Source: Chaenocephalus aceratus
Taxonomy: Eukaryota > Chordata > Actinopteri > Perciformes > Channichthyidae
Assembly (NCBI GenBank): GCA_023974075.1
Contig: CM043792.1
Location: 17,761,373 to 17,825,372, forward strand
DNA length: 64,000 bases
Direction of reading: 5' to 3'
Below the pieces are notes generated by a model that had not been told where the DNA came from, did no database searches, and worked only from the letters and a program-made list of their open reading frames with translations. Below are positions 50,901 through 63,181 of the stretch, piece after piece. Positions within the stretch are counted from its first letter, which is position 1, and every line of letters starts with the position of its first letter. Made by a program: the position numbers and the translations under genes.

Positions 50901-52024
50901 ACATAAACAGTTCATTCAGTTTTCTCTGCTTGTCAAAATGCAGAAAATCTGAAGGCAACTGAAGTAAATCACTAATTTAAATATAAATTAATAAGGTATG
51001 TTAAAGAGAAGCAGTTGAAATCAATTCAGACGTGCTATCACAAAATAGCTCAGATTGTACATTTGGTAGATATTTGTTTGCTGCCAATGACCAGACCTAC
51101 TGTAGCACCAGGATTTAATGTTGGCCGATGAGGCGGTATAGCCCTCCAGCATGTTGAAGGCTGACTAGACAAGTGTAATTTTACATGGAAACCAAGACTG
51201 CCTTATGTAGTGTAATGTTCAGAAACATCTTCTTCAAAGCCTTTAAAATATTCGGAGTAATTATAAAGTTGTTGTAACTATCAAAGAGTTTGAAGCAACA
51301 AACCGTCAGGCAGAGATGGAGACGAGGGGAAAAGATGAAAACAGGTGAGAGATTAAAAATCTGCTGTCTCTCAGACTACTTCTATCTTGTAGCAGACACT
51401 CTTAACACAGAGCAAGTGGAGTTTATCAGGTCTGCTGTGGGTGACGGATGATGTTAGTTTTTGGAAGCCAATGCCAATTCATTACAAAAGTTGCAAGCTT
51501 GCTTCCTTTTGAATTTGATTCTTGGCAGGATGGAACATGATCTGGACAAACATTTCATTCCCAGGTGCTGACGATGTTATTTTGTTTTACACTTGGTCTG
51601 AAGGACTTTCTACAGAGTTAAATATTTGTTTTTGTATTCAACATTTTGATACCATTTTGATATCTTATCTCATCAAATACAACACTGGAATCTCTTTATG
51701 GTTGTGAAAAAGACAACCATTGCGGTGTTGATCTCTTTAGAGCAGGGGTCTCCAACACGTCGATCGCGAGCTACCGGTAGCTCGCGGGCAGCTTGTCAGT
51801 AGCTCGCCGCTCGATTATCGATGATAGCGTTGTAAGGTTGCTTCTTGATTTTTCGGCCGCGACTGGACAATAACGTTTTTTGATTTTAGAATTACACGAA
51901 TATCAAATTGGTCGGTGACGCAGAGATCAAGTAACAGACGTGACAGCGGCACAGCGGCACAGCGACACCACACACGGAGCAGTCTGCTTTCTCCAGCAAC
52001 ACCAGTCCAGCAACACCAGTCCAG

Positions 52025-52180
52025 AACCAACAGCAGAATGACCCAATAGAGTCTGGCTGCAGACCGCAGCAAGGCAATAGAGTCTGGCTGCAGACCGCAG
52101 CAAGGAGGCGGATCGTATAGGGGCGGATCCTATAGGGGCGTTTCCTATAGGGGCGTTTCCTATAGGGGCGTTTCCTATAG
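52025..52180 (+). repeat. CTATAGGGGCG tandem words with inverted partner
   Basis: Four to five copies of a 15-17-bp unit (TATAGGGGCGTTTCC). GTCTGGCTGCAGACCGCAGC is duplicated (about 52049 and 52082). The inverse of this whole stretch occurs at about 54378-54445, suggesting arms of another inverted-repeat element. Confidence 0.75.
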
Positions 52181-52261
52181 TGTACGACGGGAGCCGTTGT
52201 TTTTTTTTTTTTTTGCGGAGGGTAGATCGGCATGAAGGCACATTATGCAATGTGCAATTTG

Positions 52262-52608
52262 GACATTATCCCGCTTATTACACATGGCCACATTCTCAAC
52301 ATAGTAACGACATGACTCCCAATAATAATTTAAATGCTTTTATGGATTTAGAAAAAGATTTTATTGATTTAAAAAATAGTTTTATGTATTGATTTAAATT
52401 GACATGCATCCGCTAAGAAAAGTAGTCCGTTGTTACTGTTTGAACTAACGTAACAACGGCAGGAACTGCTTCGATAGTGTTTTTGAGGAGCTTTTTGATT
52501 ACAGATTTGAAAACATCGTTGCTTGATTTAAAAGTAGCACAATTCATTATGTCAAACCTTGGGAAGTATCTAGATATCCCTGCCCTAAGGCCAAAGTAAC
52601 TGCCAACT
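52262..52608 (+). repeat. Dispersed repeat shared with 32008-32346
   Basis: Second copy, same orientation, with small indels. Confidence 0.85.
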
Positions 52609-53165
52609 GAATATGTGTCGCCGTTTGATATCTATGTCTGGACCGCTGCGTAAAAAGGAGGGTTTCTGCCCCATTACTTCTCTTCTTACTTCTATAAGAA
52701 TAAAACACGGAGGACGGAGATCTCTTTTTGTCCCCCTCTTCTCCCCGCTGCAGCCTAGCAGCGGATCTCAAAGCACGCTCCCCTCTCCTGCAGGGAGAAA
52801 AACTATATTTATATACTTTATATAGGTTGATACAGTAGCCCCTTTTTTAAAATAGTTTTTTATAGGTGTTGCTATCTGTTTTGTGTAGCGTGGTTCTACA
52901 AGCAAGTCAATGCATTCATTGGGTGGTATCAGAGAGTTACACGGGTCTGTAAATGCAATGAAAACAATTGGCCACAGCAAATAATTTATATTAAACATGT
53001 AATTTTTACTTTTGAATACTTCAGTAGGCTACAAATGTATTGAATAATTTAAGTGATATATGTGTACACATATACATCATTCATTAGTCAAAACAGGGCT
53101 ACCTTTGATTTAATTAAAAGGTATAATATGTGGTAAACTGAAGAGCCGTTTGGGAGCCGAAAGAG

Positions 53166-53219
53166 CCGGCTCTTCTTGGTGAGCCGAGCCAAATGATCCG
53201 GCTCACCAAGAAGAGCCGG
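53166..53219. repeat. Perfect 21-bp hairpin
   Basis: CCGGCTCTTCTTGGTGAGCCG (53166-53186, a 21-bp arm) and its exact reverse complement (53199-53219) around a 12-nt loop. The surrounding GAGCCG words resemble the end of a ZBED-type hAT. Confidence 0.85.
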
Positions 53220-53233
53220 AATTCCCATCACTA

Positions 53234-54302
53234 GGGCTGCAGTCGGATAGTTTAAAAATCAGCTCCTAAGTTCTAACCCTATCGTCTATTCCTTGACCTC
53301 TGAGTGAAACGTCACGGGGTTAAGGGATAGTGGATAGGAGAATTAAAAAGGACTTAGGAGAAGAGACTGCGGTACTTCAGAGAATCCGAATGCACTTTCA
53401 CTATCCGACGTGTTTATGATGCGCCAGCGGACGTCATTGTGTGCGTCTGCTGCTGTGGGGGAAACTATGGAAACCACAGTTTTCTATACAGCGGACTACA
53501 ACATGGATGTTTAATAAGAACGAGGGACTACTGTAAACTCATCTAGAGACTCTGCACCGTGCTCTGATGCTGCTGCTTTGCTTTATGAACGTGGACAACA
53601 GAGAAACATATTCTTCATGACCAAAGTTGGAATTGAAATAAAAAAGGAAAGTGAAACTTATGCTCGTCACCCTCTCCCTCCGGTTCACATTAATACAAAT
53701 GATCCCAATACGTATGATTGTATGAACTAAATATCTTAAAATCAATACAGATGTATTTATTATAAACGTTAGTCCTTAACATCTATCACTGTGTATATCA
53801 CCATTCAAACATCTTTTAAAAGTTGAACAAACCCCACACAGCTCAGTAAAGACTGAAATGTTGACTTTATTTGATAATTTCAGTGAAAACTAACGATCAT
53901 ATTTCTCTTTTTGATTATAATACTGATGAACGTTCAAAACAAAGCACTTTGGCAACTTACCACCTATGTTTTAAAATGCTTAATAAGCACCGTAACTTTC
54001 ATGATATTATTTCTCGGTCATAATCGGTTTGTTTCCGTGAACGGCCGACTGTTGAGTGACGGCAAATGCTGCGGCTGCAAGGCATTGTGGGGCAGCATTT
54101 TCGCTTCTACTGTCGGTTAGGGAGGTCCAGTGGTTCCTAAGCTAAAGGAGGTTATAAAGGAAGTTTGAAACCTCCTTTCCTATCATTCTCATCATTCTAG
54201 AGAATTCGAACGGCACTTATCATGGCTGCCACTGAGGGACTTCAGGGTCATTTCACTCCTTTAGGAAGGTTCCTAAGCTAAATGGACTATTCGACTTTAG
54301 CC
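53234..54302. mobile_element. Possible 1-kb inverted-repeat element
   Basis: GGCTGCAGTCGGATAGTTTA at the left resembles the reverse complement of the right end (ACTATTCGACTTTAGCC). The ends match imperfectly and no duplication is certain. Confidence 0.4.
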
Positions 54303-55014
54303 TAAAACGAATGACTTCTTCTGCGAGGATTTATAAAAGCAGCTGGAATCCCTTAAGTTGCTATTGGATAAAAAAAGTTAGGAAACGCCCCTATACGATC
54401 CGCCCCTATACGATCCGCCTCCTTGCTGCGGTCTGCAGCCAGACCCATCTCGAATGACCCGCTCTGAATCAGGCCCCTGTCGCTGCGGCTCAGAGACACA
54501 CAGGGAGGGATTTGTGTTTTTTGAAAAACACTCGTTATCGTCATGTCAGGTTTTTGATGGATTTAATCAAGTCTTGGATTGCAGAGTATGAATGTCCTCT
54601 TGCTATTTTCAGTTGATAAATACGTGTGTAAAGTTCGTGAAGGCAGGAGGAAAGCTTCCGCGATCACTGTCTCCTCTCCGTTCCTCCAAACCCCGCCCCC
54701 TCCATGAAAATAATGAGTGACATGCTGATAGTGACCTGATAGAAACTTTATTATTCACTTAATCACTGATTGCGATATGATGAAGCTAACTTAATCTCAT
54801 ACATTCATTGGATTTATGTAACAGTAAGACGGAGAATAAGTGTGCACCCACATGCACTATTTTTGTTTTTATAATGGGTGTTGTAAATACTCCCTTTTTT
54901 ACAGATGACCGTTGCTAGAAGCTGCAGCTAGAACTGCAGAAGTATTAGTTTTTTGTTTTTGAGGATGGAGCAATTTCACACACAGATAGGTTAGATGGTT
55001 TATAATTTAATGTC

Positions 55015-55140
55015 AAGAAGAAGAAGAAGAAGAGAAGAAGAAGAGAAGAGAGAAGAAGAGAGAAGAGAGAAGAAGAAGAAGAAGAAGAAGAAGAAGAAGA
55101 AGAAAGAAGAAGAAGAAGAAGAAGAAGAAGAAGAAGAGAA
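55015..55140 (+). repeat. (GAA)n-rich tract
   Basis: About 125 bp of GAA/GAGAA repeats; pure purine strand. Confidence 0.95.
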
Positions 55141-55166
55141 GGTGTCTGTGGAGATGGTGAGCTTAA

Positions 55167-57257
55167 AGAGCCTGTGACACGGTTTTCCCCCATCATCCAA
55201 ACCCATCAATTTGAGTACATATTGTCCCCTTGAAAACCGTTACTGAACTGATTTTGGATATTTGTACTTTGATAACCATTAATCTGCCTTCAATGTTGAC
55301 AATTTTCTGGATCTTCTCGCGGATTCTTCAAGTCCCGCCAAATGATGGGTGACGTCATTGCGGGCACAGCGCTCCAGCTGCACCGTTCAGGATCCCAGCA
55401 TCTGCATGTAAACCTTTATATATATACAGTCAGATGTAAACGTACGACGGCGCACACAGCAGCAAGCTCAGACAGTGATGACAGGTTAATGTTGAACGTG
55501 TCTCAGAGCTCATATGAGGCTGAAGGATCGGTTTATGTTGTATCTGTTAGAAGTTTAGGAATGAGGTGCGTCAATATGGGCGATCATATGGTCATGTAGC
55601 CAGTGGTGGACTGGGACTAAAAATCATCCCGGGACTCTCGACCGGCCCACTTCCGGTACCGCTAGTAATTGTCAACGGGGGAGTGGGGGATGTCAGGGGG
55701 GTGCTGTAGATAGTAAATGTAATATGTACATATTTGTTGTCACTGCATCCTGGTAAAATAACAAATGTAATGTATAATGTCTGTGTCTTGACATTAGCGC
55801 TGCTAGCCACCTGTGCCCTGTACTACGAAGCCAGTTCACATACCCTGGATATGTTTGAGTAACAACAAACTAATGAACAACAAACTAACACACGAGATCT
55901 CGCTAAGCGGTCCTACGACGCTGGTTATCAACTCGGTAATCAAGCCAGGGTTTCTCTCTCCAGCTGAGAGCGCGTTCACGTCTAAGACAACGAGTGGATC
56001 TGACTTTAATTACATTTGACTCGAGTGTTTCGTCAACATAACGTGTTTAAATAATACTTCTGCATCCAGTCTGTGACACTGTGAGTGTTGCAACGGCCAG
56101 ATGAGGCTTGAGAAGCTGACTCAGATAAGGAAATATATGATATATTATGATATTATATGATCGATCATCTGATTGATGATGTAATATGAATGATAAGTGC
56201 GACACGTCGGCGTCTTCTCTGCATACGGCAGTTTTAAACTGTATTTCCTTTATCCTGTAATATGACTTGAGAGATTTAAACTCCGCACACTGAGTGATCT
56301 CTTTTCTATAGACGCCGGACGCGGGCAGCGTCACGTAAATAAGTTATTTAGCCTTCTCAAACCTGAGCCTCACGCGCCGCCTATGGGGGATGTGCTAGTG
56401 ACTTATCCGACCGGCCCACTTCGGTACCGCCCATCGGCATTCGTCCCGATGGCCAGTCCGCCACTGCACCCAGCCCACGTAAACTGTCAATGGGGGGAGC
56501 CTCGCTGCGGGGAAACGGTGGACCTAGTGTCCCCGATCAGAGTGGGAATAATAATAATAATCCGTGCATTTTATCCATTAATTTCTCCAACATTGTTGTA
56601 AAAAAACCACACGTTTAATCCATGTTGTTGGTGTACTACAACTACAAAAAGCATCGGTTTGTTTTCTCATCAGGAAATGCAGACCGGCTCAAACAAACGA
56701 TTTTTTAATCATCATCCTCACTCATCATTTAATGTATCATAATGTTCAACGAATTGACATGAAAGCACTAATACATGTAGTTTCATCCACTTGAGTTTAC
56801 AACCACAAAAATAATCGATTTGTTTTTATATCACATCCGACGGGAGGAAATTCAGCAGCTCTCACTCCCGATTTTTAATCCTAATGTAATCATCATCTTC
56901 ACCACGATCATCTATGTTTATGTCGCCGAATTGACATGAAAGCACTGACAAATATGAATATACTGTAGTCAACTTCATTAAAACGTTATTAACGTGCCTA
57001 ATCTCAGTAATTCACCATTTCTACGCATGACACACACTTTGTCCGTGTTTGGCTCTCGAAGCGTTCCCGCATTGACGTCACTTCCGGCTTCCCCCAAACT
57101 TCAAAATGAGTCGAAGGAATTTCCCCCGCGATGTTCGAAATTATTGATATTTAACGGAACGGTATCGCTTTTTTCCTTTTTTAAACTGACGGTTCGAGAT
57201 TACTAGTAGCCCAATATTTCATTGCACAACAGTTGTTGGGATGGTGTCACAGGCTCT
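55167..57257. mobile_element. TTAA-flanked DNA transposon
   Basis: TIR AGAGCCTGTGACAC at 55167 and its complement ending at 57257, flanked by TTAA (55163-55166 and 57258-57261). TTAA duplications are typical of piggyBac and Kolobok. No transposase seen; non-autonomous, 2.1 kb. It contains a further nested element. Confidence 0.75.
55601..56466. mobile_element. hAT-like element nested in the TTAA element
   Basis: CAGTGGTGGACTGG at 55601 and CCAGTCCGCCACTG to 56466. The flanks CATGTAGC and CACCCAGC agree at five of eight positions, so the duplication is doubtful. GACCGGCCCACTTC is repeated near both ends. Confidence 0.6.
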
Positions 57258-57269
57258 TTAAGTCTCAGC

Positions 57270-57453
57270 AAAACTCTCAACATTTCTGGAGCCTTGTAGA
57301 CCCAGAAAACTATAAGAACATTCACCAAGCAGCACTGAACACGTCTGCTTTATTTGGCTCGTTCTACAGACCTTTGTGAAGCAGCTTTTTCTGACATGAA
57401 TGTCATGAAATCTAAATACAGAACAAGACTGACTGAACATTTAAATGACTATT
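57270..57453 (+). pseudogene. hAT transposase C-terminal (dimerisation) remnant
   Basis: One plus-strand frame reads FWSLVDPENYKNIHQAALNT and reaches SALFGSF. After a frameshift the next reads CEAAFSDMNVMKSKYRTRLT and EHLNDY. This is the hAT C-terminal dimerisation signature (CExxFSxMxxxKxxxRxxLxxEHL). The rest of the transposase is lost or disrupted by the nested elements. Confidence 0.7.
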
Positions 57454-57861
57454 AGAGTGAACCTAAGTGGGTACACTTCAGCATACATATTGTGGACTCC
57501 ATACAGCGCCATTCATCTCACTGACTGTAAAAAAGAGTGAATGCACTTATTTGACCATAAGTGCCATAGCTTGTAAGGTGGTGATTAAGGACATTTATGT
57601 GAATTCTCAATGAAGTACTCACTATGTGGGCCATAATAATATGTGAGACATTTTCGTTTTCTAGGACCTTGATGTGAAGTTAAGATGTTTGATAAGCTTT
57701 AGGTATTGTAATTTCACACGTGTACAAAGTATAGCGTAATTCAACTGATGAGGGCTATGTGAATAAATGTAAGCGATGTGGATGCAAGTAGCTCTTGGCC
57801 ACTTTCATTTTTTCAAAGTAGCTCTCAGATGAAGAAAGGTTGGAGACCCCTGCCTTTAGAG

Positions 57862-60800
57862 CACTGGCAGTGTAACACACACAACTGTTCACACTGTGAG
57901 GTGTGTGGTATAGTCGGTGTATGTGGTGTGAGTAGAAAAGAAGACCTCCTCCCCCCCTCTGTGCCAGAGGCAGGCGAGGTAAAAGGCTAAATAATAAGGC
58001 ATAGCTGTGGGGGTCGCCGAGCCGTGACCTTTCGGCCCATTTGCTCTGGGACTACAGGAGTGCAGCCTCAGCTAGCTGTTCTGAAAAACTCCGGAGGGTG
58101 AATTTTAATCAGCAGCGTGCCGATGGCCGAGGCAGTGCATCATGCTTAACGAGGCTAAGAGAGGGCTTTCATTTACCCATTCACAGGTAACAAATGGACC
58201 ACAATGCTCATAAGACAACCCTTGTTTCCCTTTCGCTGTAATGCCCTTCAGGACCTTTCCTCTTTTCTCTCTCCTTGTCCAGATTGCACACTGCCTCACT
58301 CAGTATACTATTTATTTGGTTTCTATTCTTGTTCTTTTTTCCACTTTTGTTTTTTGACTTTTCAAACAGCATTTAGTTTTATTAAGTGAACAGCAATTTC
58401 AGCTTGTGCCCTAAAAACATTTATCTGGGCAAAGGCTCTATCAATCAGCTATATATCTGCTTTACATTCCAGTTTATTGGGTACACCTTAACAATCTAAT
58501 ACAATCCAATACAACTGCCCTGCAAACAGTCCTGCCTCTAATGTAAAGGTTTTGTTGGCACTTTGTCAGAGAGGAGTTGATTGAACTCTGTGGTAAAAGC
58601 TGAGTCCAAACACTAGTGGTTGGTTGTGTGGGATTAGACTGTATTATCCTGAAATGAGTTTTTCTAATATGCTGTCTGAAACAATGTGCTCTCTTTAGGT
58701 GTCAAACAGCCAAAGAACTTGGATAGATAGATCAGCAAAAAAAAAGTGTTTATTTCATAAATTCAATTTACAATGATACAATTAAATTTGGCATTTCACC
58801 AGCTGTATACTGTGTGTAGCACTAGCAGGTATGTCCCCTGCTTCCTTTACATGCTGTGTTTTGCTTTCTTTTAACAGGTTTAGTGATTAGTGACATAGCA
58901 TTGTTCTGTGGGTTTGTATTTTGGTTTTAGGGCTGTCACTTTAGTCCAGGCTAAAATATAAGTGTACTATTTATACATTTAACAAATGTGTTCAGGCATT
59001 CATGGTCTCTAGAGGATGAAGCCCACTGCATTGAGCAATCCTTTTATATTTTTTCGACAGCCCCTATGATTCGATTAGCTTGTGTCACTCTACTGCTTAT
59101 TCGATTGCCCAAATGTTTAATTGTTTGTAAAATGTCCTCAACAACTATTAGGTAAATTGCTATTTAACTTGTAACAACTCTTCTTGGTGCCAATACATAA
59201 ATCCTTTGCTTTTTAGATAATTGTACTTTTAGTTTAGTGCCACCATAAGATCATACATTTTAGTTGTCCAATATTGTGATGCAAAACTAATGGCATTCCC
59301 CTGTATTGGTATTTTTTGCATTCACTAATCACGTAACTACTGTCTTGGAAACAAATTGGCCTGAGAGATATTAAGGCTCTACTCTACTATCATCTCCCAT
59401 ATTGCAAGCTTCCAGGCCCTGGTTCATTTTCCTTCAACTCTCCTTACATGATCTATCTTCAGCTCTCTTTGGGCAGGATTAATACTCCAGATGGAGAATA
59501 GGTAGTAAAATATTCCCCAAGTAAGAACCCAATTTAATTTGTATACACACTTTACATTTCACTTTTGTTAACATTTCCAAAAAAGGACACTTGTGCAGCA
59601 TTAATGTTACGTTCGAATAATTGGGAAAATGTATTCCCAGCTGGGAAAATTCACATGAACGCCTCATCAAGTCGGAAACAGCTATCAAGGTGTTGTGAAA
59701 TGCTCTGAGCAATAAAATAAAACACATCTTCTTTGTAGCAGCCATGTTGTTTCCACATTATGGACTTCCACTGAAGTTGGAAAAACAACTTCCAAACAGA
59801 AAATGGGACTATCTCAGGAGCATGATACACCATTAGCATTACCGCCATAATTGCAACCGTTGCTGAAGTACAGGAATAATTATTTAATAAAAAGGTACTT
59901 CATATAACCCTTTTTTTTGTTGCCTATTTTACTTTAAAATACACAGTCTGTTAGATACCAATATATAGATTACACTTCAGACAACAATGTGAAAGAAGAC
60001 ACATTCATTGCAGTTTCCCTGTGGCCTTAGTGCCATTTTACAACATCCAGCTACGTCTCTCCCTCTCTATCCTTCCCTTTGTTGCTGGAGTCCTGTCCTG
60101 ATGAGTTCAACTCCATCACTCCTGGCTCCACAGGTCTCATTACTGCACGGACAGTGGGGAACATTCTAATAAACAGATGAAGATGATACTTTACAGCCTG
60201 TGCATGCACACACACAAACACACACAACCTTGAGAAAAGATGAATCCAGGGATGTGCACAAAATAAAAACCTTTCACTTGATTATTTCAGGAAAAATAAA
60301 TCACAGCCCTCATACACACACTCCAACCTCGGCGCAAACAGATAGATAACAGCCCTCCTAGTTAAAGAACAAAATGGACACAGGCACACACATAATGAAC
60401 CACATGCACCTTCCTCTGTTGCGCTGTGCACAATAAGTCTTGCTTCATTAAAGCCAAATCTCATCCACTATCAGTTTACAACCACAGAAGTCGTTTGAAA
60501 CCACCGGGGAAATACAATTCCATTCCGTTTCGGGGTTATCTTAATATATGAGCTTGTCTCCGCCACATCGGTCTGCAGTTATGAGCCGAGCAAACACCCA
60601 CAGCACTGCAATATTGCATCGGCACATTCACAGGACGGATTGGTGCACACAAAGCAATTAGCAGCTCATATATATATGCGTAATTGTATCTCTGTGTGTG
60701 TGTATGAGTTAACTCCCACGTCTGGTTCTGTAATTTCTACATCCGATGTTATTAGCAAACAGTTCATTGTGAATTGCAATGTGTTTGTTTGTGCTCATCC

Positions 60801-62037
60801 CCCTAATCTTTAAGAAAACCCTTTGAGAATGGAGGATTCTCCTGACATCCTATGTAAAGCAAGTACAGTGTCAAAGCAAAACCACGTCCACCGTCACTGC
60901 TGCATTGTTAGAGGAAATCTTTTTATGAGCTTCAACTCACTCGGACACAAAGGGAAAAAAAAGAAACGAGACAAAGTGAGCACAGAGAAGACGAATCTTT
61001 CAATGCTGTCAGTGTCTGAGGTGCTCCGGCCATCCATCCTCCATCGCTCCTTTCGTCTCCATGTCTGGCCCCATCCCACCTGTATGACACGCAATCACTC
61101 TTCATCCCTCTATCCATCCATTATTCCCTGTCACTTCATCCTTCCATTTTTCTGCCCCAAGGCCTGAGCTCCCCCTCTCTTGTCACAGATGATACCATCT
61201 GAGTGGATTACTTGGGATATCATGAGGGATATGTTCGGTCAAATATATCCTCATCATGTGCTTTTATCAATGCAGCATTGGGCACGTGGTTGGCTCTTAC
61301 TTTTTTAATGTAAGTCATCGATTAGAAATTAGTAAGTAATTAACATGGGTATTTTTTCAAGTAGGCTACAGTATCAAGGCTATTAGGTTACCGGTAGTTT
61401 TAATAAATATTTTGATATTTTTGCCCTGAACTCTTTCACAACAGAAACATTTAAAAGATACTAAAAGCATATGCAAAATACTTTTTTGCTGAAGGATTGA
61501 CCCCAGGTTAATCCAAGAGTAGTCCTTATCACTCTCTAATTACTTATATTTTTGAGCATAAACAAATGTAATTTTCATCCATTATTACAGCTTTACAATA
61601 AAAACATATATAAGGTATGCTCATTAGATTGAGACACATTATATAGGAGCAACAGACAGCAGTTTTTAGAGAAAACGCTCTGATAAACCCACTGTACTCG
61701 ACCTGCTGATCATCAAACGGCAGACAGACCAAGTTAGGGAGTCGTTGATGAACATAGTGGAGCATTTAGCAGATAAAGAGTCACATAATTCCCCGGGAGT
61801 TGGTGGACAACAAACAGTACTAGAAGATTATGGAATACTTCACTGGATGTGTAAACTCGTTTGCCACAATAAGTTTAAGGTGCCTCTTTGTCAATGTTGT
61901 CTTTAGAGCTGGTGCTGCTTCCAACTGGCCAAGAACATTTCATTAATGCAAGTTCAATAGATCCAGATGCTTTAAGGCTTATTATAAATACAATCATGCT
62001 AAAAGTGTTCATTAAAGAATTTACAAGTTTACAGTTA
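57862..62037. other. Unique sequence, no gene seen
   Basis: No credible exon, RNA gene or clear repeat, apart from short CA runs near 60210. Confidence 0.45.
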
Positions 62038-63181
62038 AAAAATACATTACATTACCTTACATTGCATTTAGCTGACGCTTTTATCCAAAGCAACTTACAA
62101 TAAGTGCATTCGACCAGGAAGACACAACCTTGAAGAAAACAGAATCATATAAGTACATCAGGTTTCATAGAGCCAAGTATTTCAAGTGCTACTCAACTGG
62201 CTTTAGATAAGCCAGTCCTTTATTAGTATATAAGTGCTGTGTTAGCAGTTCTTTGTTAGTAATTCTATCGCTCAAAGTGGAGTCGAAAGAGATGAGTTTT
62301 CAGTCTGTGCCGGAAGGTGTGCAAGCTATCTGCTGTCCTGATGTCAATGGGGAGCTCATTCCACCATTTTGGAGCCAAGATAGCAAACCCACGTGTTTTC
62401 GCTGATGGGAACTTGGGTCCCCCTCGCAGCGAGGGTGCAGCGAGTCGTTTGGCTGATGCAGAGCGAAGTGCAGGCGCTGGGTTGTACAGTTTAACCATGT
62501 CCTGGATGTAGGAAGGGCCAGATCCATTCGCAGCATGGTACGCAAGTACCAGTGTCTTGAAGTGGATTCTAGCAGTTACCGGAAGCCAGTGGAGGGAGCG
62601 GAGGAGCGGCGTGGTGTGGGAGAATGTTGGAAGGTTGAAGACCAGACGAGCCGCTGCATTCTGGATGAGCTGCAGAGGTCGGATGGCACATGCAGGTAGA
62701 CCAGCCAGGAGGGGAGTTGCAGTAGTCTAGGCGTGAGATGACGAGAGTCTGGACCAGAAGCTGTATCGCTTTCTGGGTCAGGAGGGAACGTATACTCCTG
62801 ATGTTGTAAAGCGTGTATCTGCAGCAGCGGGTTGTAGCAGCGATGTTTGCAATGAAGGACAGGTTGTTATCTAGGGTCACACCAGATTCCTTGCAGTCTG
62901 AGTCGGGGAAACCGTAGAGGTGCCGATGTTGATTGTTAGGTCAAGAGTGGGACAATCTTTTTCCGGAAGGAAAAGCAGTTCAGTCTTATCAAGGTTGAGC
63001 TTGAGGTGGTGAGCAGACATCCACTGAGAGATGTCAGCTAGACAAGCAGAGATGTGTGCGACGACCTGGGTCTCTGAGCGGGGAAAGGACAGAATTAATT
63101 GGGTGTCATCAGCGTAGCAGTGGTATGAAAAACCATGCGGGCTAATGACTGATCCGAGCGAGTTTGTGTACAAGGAGAAGA
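62038..63181 (-). pseudogene. L2/CR1-type LINE, 5'-truncated
   Basis: Minus strand. RT palm near 63130: [15 protein letters not shown] contains the YADD box, followed by [19 protein letters not shown] frameshift at about 62880 leads to TLDNNLSFIANIAATTR and SRLDYCNS; another near 62705 leads to a last frame with KWWNELPIDIRTADSLHTFR ending at 62265. The 3' tail ends in (ACATT)n-type repeats at about 62040-62060. The 5' end is cut at about 63181, so only the RT C-terminal half remains. Not functional. Confidence 0.85.

Larger units (their letters stand above)
46894..51734. other. Largely unique sequence, no host gene seen
   Basis: Contains the repeat at 47451-47645, a TG microsatellite, a transposase-like remnant (47767-48349) and purine-rich DNA near 50330-50560. 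No other coding or RNA feature supported. Confidence 0.4.
51743..57852 (+). mobile_element. 6.1-kb hAT with nested elements
   Basis: TIRs CAGGGGTCTCCAAC (51743) and GTTGGAGACCCCTG (to 57852). CTTTAGAG lies at 51735-51742 and, after one extra C, at 57854-57861, an 8-bp duplication. A hAT dimerisation-domain remnant near the right end fits. Internal insertions include the inverted CCTATAGGGGCG segments, a 1-kb inverted-repeat element and a TTAA element. Confidence 0.8.

Noticed and set aside
54945..55196. Ser/Leu-rich and Glu/Lys-rich ORFs
   Set aside because: Translations of the GAA-rich tract.
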